Assembly (NCBI RefSeq): GCF_904528075.1
Contig: NZ_LR882035.1
Location: 1,240,001 to 1,304,000 of the forward strand
From: Agreia sp. COWG
GTDB taxonomy: Bacteria; Actinomycetota; Actinomycetes; Actinomycetales; Microbacteriaceae
Reading direction: 5' to 3'
Length of the DNA: 64,000 nucleotides
Position 1 is the first letter of the stretch, and each line of letters opens with the position of its first letter. A program made the translations under genes and the position numbers. Shown here piece by piece: positions 54,405 to 62,687 of this stretch. The notes beneath the pieces were generated by a model. That model saw only the letters and a list, made by a program, of their open reading frames with translations, ran no database searches and had not been told where the DNA came from.

Positions 54405-55197
54405 GCATGAGCGTCACGCCCCGCACCACGATGCGCGGCGCACGGACTCTGCGGGAAATCCGTGGGCCGGACGAGCGTTCGATGCCAATTCATTCGCGGG
54501 CGACGCTGGCGAGGCGCCGGAGCGCCTACTCGACGCACTGCGGGGATTCAGGCAGCGCGAACTGGGTCAGAACGATGTGCTCGAGGCGGTGCGGGAGGTG
54601 CGCTTGTTGGTGCCCCTCGTCGCGCACGCTGGTGAGCACGGCGTCAACGAGCACGGTCGCCGGATCGACAAGACCCAGGAGCTGTCGCTCGTCACCGTCA
54701 GCGCTCCCGACGGTCGCCTCGTGCTACCGGTCTTCACGTCGACCGCGGCGATGTCCAGATGGAACCCGGCGGCAAGGCCGATCCCTGCCACGGCGAGGCG
54801 GGCGGCGCTGGCTGCCTCAGCCGAGGACACCCCGCTCATGGTCCTCGACCCGACGAGCGACACGGAGTTCGTGTTCCGCCGGCCGATGCTGCGCGCCATC
54901 GCCGAGGGGGAGCGCTGGATACATCCCGCCATCGACGTTGAGATGCAGCGACGCTTCGATCGTTCCCGCGAGGGCGTGGATGAGGTGCTCGCTTTCCGTC
55001 TGCACGACGGCGACCCGACGGCGAGGCTCGCAGGCCCGCAACTGATCATCGAGCTGATCCTTCGGCCAGGCCTCGACAAGGAAGAGCTGGCGATGATCCT
55101 CGCCCAGTTGCAGGAGCGCTGGCGAACGGACGAGCTCATCGCGGAGCGGGTGGACTCCCTCGGAGTGAGGCTGACGAGCGCGCAGTCCGACGCCTAG
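54388..55197 (+). CDS. SseB family protein
   Basis: 269 residues. The N-terminal ~60 residues are polar and probably flexible. The SseB core follows: [32 protein letters not shown], and ADDT-like stretch [19 protein letters not shown]. Function is unassigned. It overlaps hisA by 17 nt and is probably in the same transcript. It converges on a DUF1844 gene with a 4-bp overlap (55194-55197). Confidence 0.82.
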   Translation: MSQLAEHERHAPHHDARRTDSAGNPWAGRAFDANSFAGDAGEAPERLLDALRGFRQRELGQNDVLEAVREVRLLVPLVAHAGEHGVNEHGRRIDKTQELSLVTVSAPDGRLVLPVFTSTAAMSRWNPAARPIPATARRAALAASAEDTPLMVLDPTSDTEFVFRRPMLRAIAEGERWIHPAIDVEMQRRFDRSREGVDEVLAFRLHDGDPTARLAGPQLIIELILRPGLDKEELAMILAQLQERWRTDELIAERVDSLGVRLTSAQSDA

Positions 55198-55541
55198 TTG
55201 ACCGGTCCGGTGAGCTTCTCTCCGGGGCCCTGGCCCACGGCATCCGGAATGCTCGAGGCCTCACGGAACGCGAGCTGGAGCGAACGCAGACCGTCGCGGA
55301 GGCTGCGGGCGTGCTGGTCGCCGATCTCGGGGGAGGCGCTCGTCACCAGGCCGGCCAGGGCGATGATCAGCTTGCGTGCCTCATCGAGGTCGATCTGGTT
55401 CTCGGGATCGTCGGCCAGCCCGGTCTTGATGGCCGCCGCGCTCATGAGGTGAACGGCCGTGGTCGTAATGAGTTCGACGGCGGGCACCTCGGAGATATCC
55501 CTGGTGGCGGATGCTGCGGAGTCGTCGTATGCAAAGCTCAT
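55194..55541 (-). CDS. DUF1844 family protein
   Basis: 115 residues. The core VPAVELITTTAVHLMSAAAIKTGL and QIDLDEARKLIIALAGLV matches DUF1844, found near infC in actinobacteria. Mostly helical, cytoplasmic, function unknown. ATG 55541 follows TAGACT by 6 nt. Confidence 0.87.
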   Translation of the reverse strand: MSFAYDDSAASATRDISEVPAVELITTTAVHLMSAAAIKTGLADDPENQIDLDEARKLIIALAGLVTSASPEIGDQHARSLRDGLRSLQLAFREASSIPDAVGQGPGEKLTGPVN

Positions 55542-55547
55542 GCAGCG

Positions 55548-55553
55548 AGTCTA
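55548..55553 (-). promoter_or_regulatory. -10 box of the DUF1844 gene
   Basis: TAGACT, then CGCTGC (6 nt), then ATG at 55541. Confidence 0.5.
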
Positions 55554-55575
55554 GGTCGAGTTTGGAGTCGGCGCT

Positions 55576-55603
55576 TTGCGTCGGGCTTGTGCTCTGCTAA
55601 GAT
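55576..55603 (+). promoter_or_regulatory. Promoter of the infC operon
   Basis: TTGCGT at 55576-55581 and TAAGAT at 55598-55603, 16 bp apart. Transcription would start near 55610, leaving a leader of about 266 nt before infC. Confidence 0.55.
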
Positions 55604-55875
55604 CTTGAAGGCTCTGGGGAACATGTTTACCCCCAGTACGAAAAGTGGAGAATCTCCCACCCTTACGCCGCTTCAACAGGCCAACGGGTAGATTGCACTC
55701 CGCTTCGGGTCGGCAACGACACGAAGTAGGCAGGGTGCGGTGCACAGAAAGTCGAATTGCTCCAGGCGATTCGCGTGCGCAGATTGTTCAACCTTCGTGG
55801 TCGCGTCATCACCACTGATATCGCGATCGAGCCCGGCACCCGAGAGTGCCGCCCGAGCGATAGAAGGAGTAACGC
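55604..55875 (+). ncRNA. Long structured leader of infC-rpmI-rplT
   Basis: A 272-nt stretch without a credible gene. Hairpins: CTGGGG/CCCCAG (55614-55619 with 55631-55636), GTGGAG/CTCCCAC around 55645-55660, and GGCAC-CCGAGA-GTGCC at 55835-55850, 13 nt before the AAGGAG ribosome site. Analogous leaders elsewhere bind L20 or IF3 to repress translation; whether this is a known Rfam family I cannot tell. Confidence 0.5.
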
Positions 55876-56541
55876 ATCAGCGATCCCCGTACCAACGACC
55901 GTATCCGGGTTCCCGAGGTTCGCCTTGTGGGACCGGCCGGTGAGCAGGTTGGCGTCGTCAGCATCGACGTCGCACTCAAGCTTGCCCAGGAGGCAGACCT
56001 CGATCTGGTTGAGGTGGCCCCGAACAGCAAGCCGCCCGTTGCCAAGATCATGGATTACGGCAAGTTCAAGTACGAAGCTGCGCAAAAAGCCAAGGAAGCT
56101 CGTCGTAACCAGGCGAACACGATCCTCAAAGAGGTTCGCTTCCGACTGAAGATCGACGTGCACGACTACGAGACCAAGCGCAAGCGTGCCGAGGGCTTCT
56201 TGAAGGCCGGCGACAAGGTGAAGGCAATGATCCTGTTCCGCGGACGCGAGCAGTCGCGACCCGACCAGGGTGTGCGTCTCCTGCAGCGTTTCGCCGAAGA
56301 CGTGTCCGAGTTCGGCTCCGTCGAGTCGACGCCCACGATCGATGGCCGAAACATGGTCATGGTCATCGGGCCGCTGAAGAACAAGTCAGAGGCGAAGGCC
56401 GAGGCGAACGCGCAGCGTGCGGCCTCCAAGTCCCGCCCCGCTTCGGACGCAGCCACAGAAGAGTCATCAGACGCCGCTGCCCCTACGGCCGATGTCGTCG
56501 AGACCGAGACGGTCGCGGCAGACACTGCCGAGACCAAGTAA
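55876..56541 (+). CDS. infC: Translation initiation factor IF-3
   Basis: 221 residues if started at the ATC (AUC) codon 55876, where [19 protein letters not shown] follows the initiating residue, as in actinobacterial IF-3. AAGGAG lies 6 nt upstream. The first in-frame GTG is 55927, which would cut off this conserved N-terminus. Core motifs: [19 protein letters not shown] and [16 protein letters not shown]-3 checks the start codon, so a rare start would give autoregulation. The C-terminus is an Ala/Glu/Thr-rich tail (about 180-221). Confidence 0.92.
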   Translation: MSDPRTNDRIRVPEVRLVGPAGEQVGVVSIDVALKLAQEADLDLVEVAPNSKPPVAKIMDYGKFKYEAAQKAKEARRNQANTILKEVRFRLKIDVHDYETKRKRAEGFLKAGDKVKAMILFRGREQSRPDQGVRLLQRFAEDVSEFGSVESTPTIDGRNMVMVIGPLKNKSEAKAEANAQRAASKSRPASDAATEESSDAAAPTADVVETETVAADTAETK

Positions 56542-56578
56542 CACCCCCACAAACCGAGCAAGCCCCAAGGAGATATCA

Positions 56579-56773
56579 ATGCCCAAGATGAAGACCCACT
56601 CCGGGTCCAAGAAGCGTTTCAAGGTCACCGGCACCGGCAAGCTCATGAAGCAGCAGGCCGGTATGCGACACAACCTCGAGGTCAAGTCCGCCAAGCGCAA
56701 GGCTCGTCTGAACCAGGACCAGGTGTTGGCTCCGGCCGACTCGAAGGTCATCAAGAAGCTTCTCGGCCTGTAG
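56579..56773 (+). CDS. rpmI: 50S ribosomal protein L35
   Basis: 64 residues, starting [20 protein letters not shown], the L35 signature; strongly basic. ATG 56579 has AAGGAGAT upstream. Second gene of the infC-rpmI-rplT operon; it is part of the large subunit. Confidence 0.98.
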   Translation: MPKMKTHSGSKKRFKVTGTGKLMKQQAGMRHNLEVKSAKRKARLNQDQVLAPADSKVIKKLLGL

Positions 56774-56808
56774 TCGCCGACCTCGACACGGAATAAGGAA
56801 TTTAGCAA

Positions 56809-57195
56809 ATGGCAAGAGTAAAGAGGGCCGTCAACGCCCACAAGAAGCGTCGGGTCATCCTCGAGCGCGCCACCGGTTACCGCGGACAGCGTTCGCGTCT
56901 CTACCGCAAGGCCAAAGAGCAGGTCACCCACTCGCTCGTCTACTCCTACCGCGACCGTCGCGCCCGCAAGGGTGACTTCCGCCGCCTGTGGATCCAGCGC
57001 ATCAATGCTGCGTCGCGGGCAAACGGCCTCACGTACAACCGCCTGATCCAGGGTCTCGGTCTTGCGGGCATCGAGGTCGATCGTCGCATCCTGGCCGACT
57101 TGGCCGTGCACGAACCGAAGACGTTCGCCGCCCTCGTCGAGAGCGCACGCGCCGCCCTCCCCGCCGACACGTCGGCACCGAGGACCGCGGCCTAA
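56809..57195 (+). CDS. rplT: 50S ribosomal protein L20
   Basis: 128 residues: [20 protein letters not shown] and [21 protein letters not shown]20 binds 23S rRNA early in 50S assembly and, in other bacteria, represses its operon through the leader. ATAAGGA precedes ATG 56809 at a slightly long distance. The SpoU methyltransferase starts 48 bp after its stop. Confidence 0.98.
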   Translation: MARVKRAVNAHKKRRVILERATGYRGQRSRLYRKAKEQVTHSLVYSYRDRRARKGDFRRLWIQRINAASRANGLTYNRLIQGLGLAGIEVDRRILADLAVHEPKTFAALVESARAALPADTSAPRTAA

Positions 57196-57243
57196 TAGGC
57201 TGTGGGGGAGCATCCACGCTTCCCTACATCTGAAAGAGGTCGT

Positions 57244-58053
57244 ATGTCCCTCCTGGACAACCCGCGTTCACCGCGGGTCCGGGCAGTGGCAAAACTCGCC
57301 AAGAAAGGAGCCCGGTCTGAGACCGGGCTCTTTCTCTTGGAGGGGCCACAAGCCGTTTCCGAGGCGCTGTCCTTCGCGCCTGACCTCGTCGTCGACCTGT
57401 TCGCGACGCCCTTCGCCCTTGATCGCTATGCCGAGATCGCCGCCGCCGCCGAGAAGGCAGGTGTCGAGGTGGAGTTCGTCACCGAGACCGTGCTCTCGAC
57501 GATGGCCGACACCGTCACTCCGCAGGGATTCGTCGCCGTGTGTCGGCAGTTCCCCACTGCGTTGAAGGACATCTTCTCCGCCAAGCCTCGCCTGATCGCG
57601 ATCCTCGAAGAGGTGCGCGATCCCGGTAACGCGGGCACGATCATCCGTGCCGCCGATTCTGCTGGAGCCGACGCGGTGATCCTCACCGGCCGTAGCGTTG
57701 ATCTGTACAACCCGAAAGTAGTCAGATCTACGACGGGTTCGCTCTTCCACCTCCCGGTGGCGGTCGAGGCCAGCCTCGCCGACGTGCGAGCCCGTGCCAC
57801 GGAAGCCGGCATCCAGATCCTGGCCGCCGATATCAAGGGCGACGACATGCTCGTTGCTCGCAACACCGGCATTCTCGATGCGCCCACCGCGTGGCTCTTC
57901 GGTAACGAGGCCAGGGGGCTCGCCGACGAAGACCTGGCCCTCGCAGACCATGCCATCTCGGTTCCGATCTACGGCCAGGCGGAGTCCATGAACCTCGCCA
58001 CCGCTGCGTCGGTGTGCCTGTACGAGAGCGCATTCGCCCAGCGCAGCGTCTGA
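57244..58053 (+). CDS. SpoU/TrmH family RNA 2'-O-methyltransferase
   Basis: 269 residues from ATG 57244 with AAAGAGG upstream. N-terminal substrate-binding part ([16 protein letters not shown]) and SPOUT motifs [29 protein letters not shown] and [18 protein letters not shown]. It methylates ribose in rRNA or tRNA; the target is not evident. It follows rplT. A strong terminator-like hairpin (57304-57338) lies inside codons 20-32, so read-through from rplT may be limited. Confidence 0.92.
   Translation: MSLLDNPRSPRVRAVAKLAKKGARSETGLFLLEGPQAVSEALSFAPDLVVDLFATPFALDRYAEIAAAAEKAGVEVEFVTETVLSTMADTVTPQGFVAVCRQFPTALKDIFSAKPRLIAILEEVRDPGNAGTIIRAADSAGADAVILTGRSVDLYNPKVVRSTTGSLFHLPVAVEASLADVRARATEAGIQILAADIKGDDMLVARNTGILDAPTAWLFGNEARGLADEDLALADHAISVPIYGQAESMNLATAASVCLYESAFAQRSV
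57304..57338 (+). terminator. Terminator-like hairpin inside the SpoU methyltransferase gene
   Basis: GAGCCCGGTC at 57308-57317 pairs with GACCGGGCTC at 57321-57330 across TGA, extended by GAAAG/CTTTC with one bulged G, then TTTCTCTT. It lies 60 bp into the coding sequence, in codons conserved for the protein. Confidence 0.7.
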
Positions 58054-58063
58054 TTCACCACCG

Positions 58064-58088
58064 GATCGGCCCCCGCTCGGGGCCGATC
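58064..58088 (+). terminator. Terminator after the SpoU methyltransferase gene
   Basis: GATCGGCCCC pairs with GGGGCCGATC across a 5-nt loop, 11 nt after the stop codon. Confidence 0.75.
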
Positions 58089-58140
58089 ACGGTTGCATAA
58101 CCCTCCCCGGCACGACACGCGCCCGAAACATGATGTCCCC

Positions 58141-58146
58141 TACGGT
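58141..58146 (+). promoter_or_regulatory. -10 box of gluA
   Basis: TACGGT, then GGGGGAC (7 nt), then ATG at 58154. It favours that ATG over the one at 58130. Confidence 0.55.
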
Positions 58147-58153
58147 GGGGGAC

Positions 58154-58981
58154 ATGGACCAGAGCAAAGCCGACGCCCCCACGTCCGATTCAGTGGCCGA
58201 TGCGGTGGCCGGTCCGGCCACATCGAACATCACCGTCCGTCGAGGTGAGCCCCTCGTCGTTCTGAGCGGCGTCAACAAGCACTACGGCGAGCTGCACGTG
58301 CTGAACAACATCGACACCGTCGTCAACCGCGGCGAGGTCGTCGTCGTCATCGGGCCGAGCGGGTCGGGCAAATCCACGTTCTGTCGCGCCATCAACCGCC
58401 TCGAGACGATCGACTCCGGCAGCATCAGTATCGACGGCAAACTCCTGCCCGAGGAGGGTAAAGCGCTGGCAGAGTTGCGCGCCGACGTGGGCATGGTGTT
58501 CCAATCGTTCAATCTCTTCGCCCACAAGACCATCCTCGAGAACGTGACGCTCGCGCCGATCAAGGTGCGCAAGCTGTCGAAGAAGGCAGCCGAGAAGCGC
58601 GGCATGGAGATGCTCGATCGGGTGGGCATCGCCAATCAGGCGAACAAGATGCCAGCCCAGCTGTCGGGTGGGCAGCAGCAGCGTGTGGCCATCGCGCGCT
58701 CCCTCACGATGCAGCCGAAGCTCATCCTCATGGACGAGCCGACGAGCGCGCTCGATCCCGAGATGATCAACGAGGTTCTCGACGTGATGGTAGGCCTCGC
58801 CAAAGACGGCATGACCATGGTCGTAGTCACCCATGAGATGGGCTTCGCCCGCAAGGCCGCAGACCGAGTGCTCTTCATGGCCTCCGGAAAAATCGAAGAA
58901 GAGGCCACCCCAGAGCAATTCTTCACGAATCCGCGAACAGAGCGGGCCAAGGACTTCCTCTCGAAGATCCTCGAGCACTGA
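58154..58981 (+). CDS. gluA: Glutamate/polar amino acid ABC transporter ATP-binding protein
   Basis: 275 residues. Walker [21 protein letters not shown]-loop [12 protein letters not shown], signature [15 protein letters not shown], Walker [16 protein letters not shown], and the His switch VVTHEMGFA. It energises uptake by GluB-GluC-GluD. ATG 58154 is chosen from the -10 spacing. The family match is to GlnQ/GluA; glutamate is the likely substrate but aspartate or glutamine cannot be excluded. Confidence 0.92.
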   Translation: MDQSKADAPTSDSVADAVAGPATSNITVRRGEPLVVLSGVNKHYGELHVLNNIDTVVNRGEVVVVIGPSGSGKSTFCRAINRLETIDSGSISIDGKLLPEEGKALAELRADVGMVFQSFNLFAHKTILENVTLAPIKVRKLSKKAAEKRGMEMLDRVGIANQANKMPAQLSGGQQQRVAIARSLTMQPKLILMDEPTSALDPEMINEVLDVMVGLAKDGMTMVVVTHEMGFARKAADRVLFMASGKIEEEATPEQFFTNPRTERAKDFLSKILEH

Positions 58982-59084
58982 CCCCGCCGTCACGAATCCT
59001 TCCCTGACGTTCCACCACGGCCCACCAACCCTGGGCCCGTTTCACAGCAGCACCAAACAGCACAGTAGAGAGGCACGCATCCCT

Positions 59085-59945
59085 ATGAAGCGCAAAACCC
59101 TATCGTTGGTGGCCCTGGCCGCCGCGACCATGATCGCCCTGGCCGGATGTGCCGGGTCGAGTGACGACGCGGGCTCCACCCCCGAGCCTGTTCCCACCTT
59201 CGCAGAGGGCTCTACCATGCAGAAGCTGGCCGAGTCGGGCACCATCACCATCGGCACCAAGTTCGACCAGCCGTTGTTCGGTCTGAAGGGACCAGACGAC
59301 ACACCGGTCGGCTTCGACATCGAGATCGGCAAGATCATCGCCAAGAGCATGGGCATCGCCGAAGACAAGATCGTCTGGAAGGAGACGGTCTCCGCCAACC
59401 GCGAGCCGTTCATCGAATCCGGCGAGGTCGACCTCGTCATCGCGACCTACACGATCAATGACAAGCGCAAGGCCGTGGTGTCTTTCGCCGGACCGTATTA
59501 CCTGGCGGGCCAGTCCATCCTCGTGAAGTCCGACAATGACGACATCAAGAGCGAGAAAGACCTCGTGGGCAAGCCCGTCTGTTCGGTAACCGGGTCGACG
59601 CCGGCCGCCAAGCTCGCCGAGCTGGGCGCCGAGCCGCTTCTCACCGACACCTACACGAACTGCCTCGAACCTCTGCGCAGCGGTGCCGTCGTGGCGGTCA
59701 GCACCGACAACGTCATTCTCGCCGGCCTCGCCGCCCAGAACGAGGGTGAGTTCAAGGTCGTGGGCAAGCCCTTCACCGAAGAGCCCTACGGCATCGGACT
59801 GAAGCTCGACGACACCGACTTCCGCAACTACGTCAACGACGTGCTCGAGAAGTCCTACGACGACGGCAGTTACAAGAAGGCCTGGGACGACACGGCGGGC
59901 TCGGTGCTCGAGTTCGTCGACCCGCCCGCGGTCGACCGCTACTAG
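59085..59945 (+). CDS. gluB: Glutamate-type ABC transporter substrate-binding lipoprotein
   Basis: 286 residues. Lipoprotein signal: MKRKTLSLVALAAATMIA, then LAGC (Cys at about 22). SBP class-3 core: ITIGTKFDQPLFGL, GFDIEIGKIIAKSMG, ETVSANREPFIESGEVDLVIATYTIN in pieces, and GTDN-like VSTDNVILAGLAAQ. It binds the amino acid outside and delivers it to GluC/GluD. A ribosome site GAGAGG is about 12 nt before ATG. A stable hairpin follows its stop. Confidence 0.92.
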   Translation: MKRKTLSLVALAAATMIALAGCAGSSDDAGSTPEPVPTFAEGSTMQKLAESGTITIGTKFDQPLFGLKGPDDTPVGFDIEIGKIIAKSMGIAEDKIVWKETVSANREPFIESGEVDLVIATYTINDKRKAVVSFAGPYYLAGQSILVKSDNDDIKSEKDLVGKPVCSVTGSTPAAKLAELGAEPLLTDTYTNCLEPLRSGAVVAVSTDNVILAGLAAQNEGEFKVVGKPFTEEPYGIGLKLDDTDFRNYVNDVLEKSYDDGSYKKAWDDTAGSVLEFVDPPAVDRY

Positions 59946-59976
59946 CAGCACCCGGGCGCTGCACCCGCTCAGGACT

Positions 59977-60012
59977 CGGATGGGCCGACCACCCGCATGG
60001 TCGGCTCATCCG
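59977..60012 (+). other. Intercistronic hairpin between gluB and gluC
   Basis: CGGATGGGCCGACCA pairs with TGGTCGGCTCATCCG, 15 bp with one G-U pair and a 6-nt loop, no T tract. Its position fits mRNA stabilisation that keeps the binding-protein message in excess. Confidence 0.65.
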
Positions 60013-60073
60013 GGCCCGAAACGCAGACATCCCTGCCCCCGCAACCAGACCCGAGAACCGAGGTGAGCGATTC

Positions 60074-60721
60074 GTGAATGCAGTGATCGACAACCTGCCC
60101 GCCTATCTGAGCGGCTTCGGCCAGACGCTGGCTCTTCTGCTCATCTCCGGAGCCGGGGCGTTGGTGATCGGTACGATCGTGGCGGCGATGCGGATCGCGC
60201 CGGTGCCCGCGTTGAACGGCTTCGCCGCCGTCTACACGGAGCTGCTTCGCAACACCCCGCTGACGCTGGTGCTGTTGTTCTGCGCGCTGATCTTGCCGTA
60301 CCTCGGATCGTCGTTGCCGTACTTCGCCGCAGCCAGTATTGGCCTCACCCTGTACACCTCACCATTCGTGGCCGAGGCTTTAAGGTCAGGTATAAATGGC
60401 GTACCCGTTGGTCAGGCCGAGGCCGCTCGGAGCCTCGGAATGGGCTTCGGGCAGTCGGTCACGCTCGTCATCTTTCCCCAGGCCTTTCGCATGGTCATTC
60501 CGCCGCTCGTCAACGTGATCGTCGCGCTCACCAAGAACACCTCCGTCGCCGGTGGTTTCTTCGTGGCCGAGCTCTTCACCGTCGGCAAGGGGCTCGCTAA
60601 CGGAAATGGCGACGCCGTCGTCGCCATCCTGCTCGGCGTCGCCTTCTTCTATCTCGTCATCACGATTCCCCTCGGCATCCTCTCTGGTCGCCTCGAAAAG
60701 AAGTGGGTGGTGGCTCGATGA
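60074..60721 (+). CDS. gluC: Glutamate-type ABC transporter permease 1
   Basis: 215 residues, five membrane segments. It has LRNTPLTLVLLFCALILPYLG, ALRSGINGVPVGQAEAARSLGM (the EAA loop that contacts the ATPase) and FPQAFRMVIPPLVN. It pairs with GluD. GTG start with GAGGTGAG upstream; the stop overlaps the gluD ATG (ATGA). Confidence 0.92.
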   Translation: MNAVIDNLPAYLSGFGQTLALLLISGAGALVIGTIVAAMRIAPVPALNGFAAVYTELLRNTPLTLVLLFCALILPYLGSSLPYFAAASIGLTLYTSPFVAEALRSGINGVPVGQAEAARSLGMGFGQSVTLVIFPQAFRMVIPPLVNVIVALTKNTSVAGGFFVAELFTVGKGLANGNGDAVVAILLGVAFFYLVITIPLGILSGRLEKKWVVAR

Positions 60722-61599
60722 GCGCGTCCGTGCTGTTCGACACCCCGGGCCCCAAGACCCGTCGACGCTCCCTGATCCTGTCGATCGTGGCCCTCGTGAT
60801 CATCGCCGCGGGGGTGGCGTGGGTCATCATCACACTGGCTGCGCCCCGCGAGTCATCTGGCATGAAGCTGCCCGGCTCCTTCGACAAGTCCCGCTGGGAC
60901 ATCTTCATGGACCCCGATGTCTGGATCTTCATCGGCAAGGGCCTGCTCGGAACCCTGCAGGCCGCTGCGGTCGCTGCGGTCATGGCGATCGTGATCGGCA
61001 TCCTGTTCTCGACCTTGCGCACGGCAAGGTCGGCCTGGTTGCGCATCCCGGCCACCGTCGTCCTCGAGTTCTTCCGCGGCATGCCCGTGCTGCTGCTGAT
61101 GCTCTTCATCCTGCTCGCAGCCTCGTCCGGCACCTTCTGGGCGGTAGTCCTCGCCCTCGGCGTATACAACGGGGCCATCATCGGTGAGGCGCTCAGAGCG
61201 GGGCTGGCGTCGCTTCCGCGTGGTCAGAGGGAGGCCGGGCTCAGTCTCGGTCTCACCGGCCTGCAGACCAAGGCCTACATCGAGTTCCCCCAGGCGTTTC
61301 GTCAGATGCTGCCCGTGATCGTGGCGCAGCTCGTGGTGCTCTTGAAAGACACCAGCCTCGGCTACATCGTCGGCTACAACGAGTTGATCCGTACGACGAT
61401 GAACAATTTGTCGTCGTTCTACGGCAACAAGTACCTGTTCTCGCTCTTCCTCGTGACCCTCGTCATCTATCTGATCGTGAATCTGTCGCTCAGCGCTCTC
61501 GCTCGACGGATCGCTCGGCGACGAACTCCAGGAAAGGTGAACCGCAAGGATCAGATCACCCCGACCGCATCGATCCCCGTCGCGACTGGCGAGGCGTAG
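60718..61599 (+). CDS. gluD: Glutamate-type ABC transporter permease 2
   Basis: 293 residues. A cytoplasmic N-terminus, a hydrophobic segment (LILSIVALVIIAAGVAWVII), then the permease core: EFFRGMPVLLLMLFILLA, EALRAGLASLPRGQREAGLS (EAA loop), FPQAFRQMLPVIVAQ. It forms the channel with GluC. The C-terminal tail (about 268-293) is polar. pheS starts 44 bp downstream with its own -10 box. Confidence 0.92.
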   Translation: MSASVLFDTPGPKTRRRSLILSIVALVIIAAGVAWVIITLAAPRESSGMKLPGSFDKSRWDIFMDPDVWIFIGKGLLGTLQAAAVAAVMAIVIGILFSTLRTARSAWLRIPATVVLEFFRGMPVLLLMLFILLAASSGTFWAVVLALGVYNGAIIGEALRAGLASLPRGQREAGLSLGLTGLQTKAYIEFPQAFRQMLPVIVAQLVVLLKDTSLGYIVGYNELIRTTMNNLSSFYGNKYLFSLFLVTLVIYLIVNLSLSALARRIARRRTPGKVNRKDQITPTASIPVATGEA

Positions 61600-61629
61600 T
61601 CGGCGCACGGTGGACCGCACGCGGTTCGC

Positions 61630-61635
61630 TAAACT
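61630..61635 (+). promoter_or_regulatory. -10 box of pheS
   Basis: TAAACT, then 8 nt, then GTG at 61644. No T-box or leader peptide is seen. Confidence 0.5.
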
Positions 61636-61643
61636 TGGGCCTC

Positions 61644-62684
61644 GTGTCTGACCCCTTAGCTATCTCCGAAGAATCCGTTTCCGCCGCCGTCGATGCCGCG
61701 CTCGCCGCGATCGCCGGTGCCGACGACTCTGCCAGCCTCAAATCGGCCAGGAGCGCTCACGTGGGGGAGTCCTCGACCCTCTCGCGATTGAACGCCACCC
61801 TGCGCGACGTCGCCAAAGAGAACAAGGCGGCGGCGGGCAAGCTCATGGGGCAGGCTCGCGGCCGCGTCGCGCAGGCGCTTGCCTCCCGCGAGGCCGAAAT
61901 CGAGGCCCGCGAAGACGAGGAGCGACTCGCGCGGGAGTTCGTCGACGTGACGGCCCTTCCGAGCAGGGCCCGCGTGGGTGCCCGCCATCCGTTGTCGCTG
62001 CTGCAGGAGCGTATCGCCGACGTGTTCGTGGGCATGGGCTGGGAGGTGGCCGAAGGGCCGGAGCTCGAGAGCGAGTGGTTCAACTTCGATGCCCTGAACT
62101 TCGCCCCCGATCACCCCGCGCGAGCCATGCAGGACACGTTCTTCATCGACCCGGTCGAGTCGCACCTGGTGCTGCGCACCCACACCTCCCCGGTGCAGGT
62201 GCGATCGTTGCTCGAGCGCGAGCTGCCGGTATACGTCATCGCGCCGGGGCGGGTCTACCGGACCGACGAGCTCGACGCCACGCACACTCCCGTCTTCATG
62301 CAGGTCGAGGGCATCGCGATCGACAAGGGCCTCACCATGGCTCACCTGCGTGGCACGCTCGAGCACTTCGCGAGGGCGATGTTCGGCGAAGGTGCCCGTA
62401 TCCGTTTGCGCCCCAACTACTTTCCCTTCACCGAGCCGAGCGCCGAGATGGACGTGTGGCAACCCCACGCCAAGGGTGGCCCCCGCTGGGTCGAGTGGGG
62501 CGGCTGCGGCATGGTGAACCCCAACGTGCTTTTGGCGGCGGGCATCGATCCCGATGAGTACCAGGGCTTCGCCTTCGGAATGGGCATCGAGCGCACGCTC
62601 CAGTTCCGCACTGATCTCAATGACATGCGCGACATGGTCGAGGGCGATATCCGCTTCAGCCAGCAGTTCGGAATGGTGGTCTAG
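61644..62684 (+). CDS. pheS: Phenylalanyl-tRNA synthetase alpha subunit
   Basis: 346 residues. N-terminal coiled-coil (about 5-85) and class II core: MGWEVAEGPELESEWFNFD (motif 1), RTHTSPVQVRSLLEREL, GRVYRTDELDATHTPVF (motif 2), and FGMGIERTLQFRTDLNDMR (motif 3). It charges tRNA-Phe with PheT as an alpha2-beta2 enzyme. GTG 61644 is preferred over TTG 61635. pheT starts 3 nt later. Confidence 0.97.
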   Translation: MSDPLAISEESVSAAVDAALAAIAGADDSASLKSARSAHVGESSTLSRLNATLRDVAKENKAAAGKLMGQARGRVAQALASREAEIEAREDEERLAREFVDVTALPSRARVGARHPLSLLQERIADVFVGMGWEVAEGPELESEWFNFDALNFAPDHPARAMQDTFFIDPVESHLVLRTHTSPVQVRSLLERELPVYVIAPGRVYRTDELDATHTPVFMQVEGIAIDKGLTMAHLRGTLEHFARAMFGEGARIRLRPNYFPFTEPSAEMDVWQPHAKGGPRWVEWGGCGMVNPNVLLAAGIDPDEYQGFAFGMGIERTLQFRTDLNDMRDMVEGDIRFSQQFGMVV

Positions 62685-62687
62685 ATC

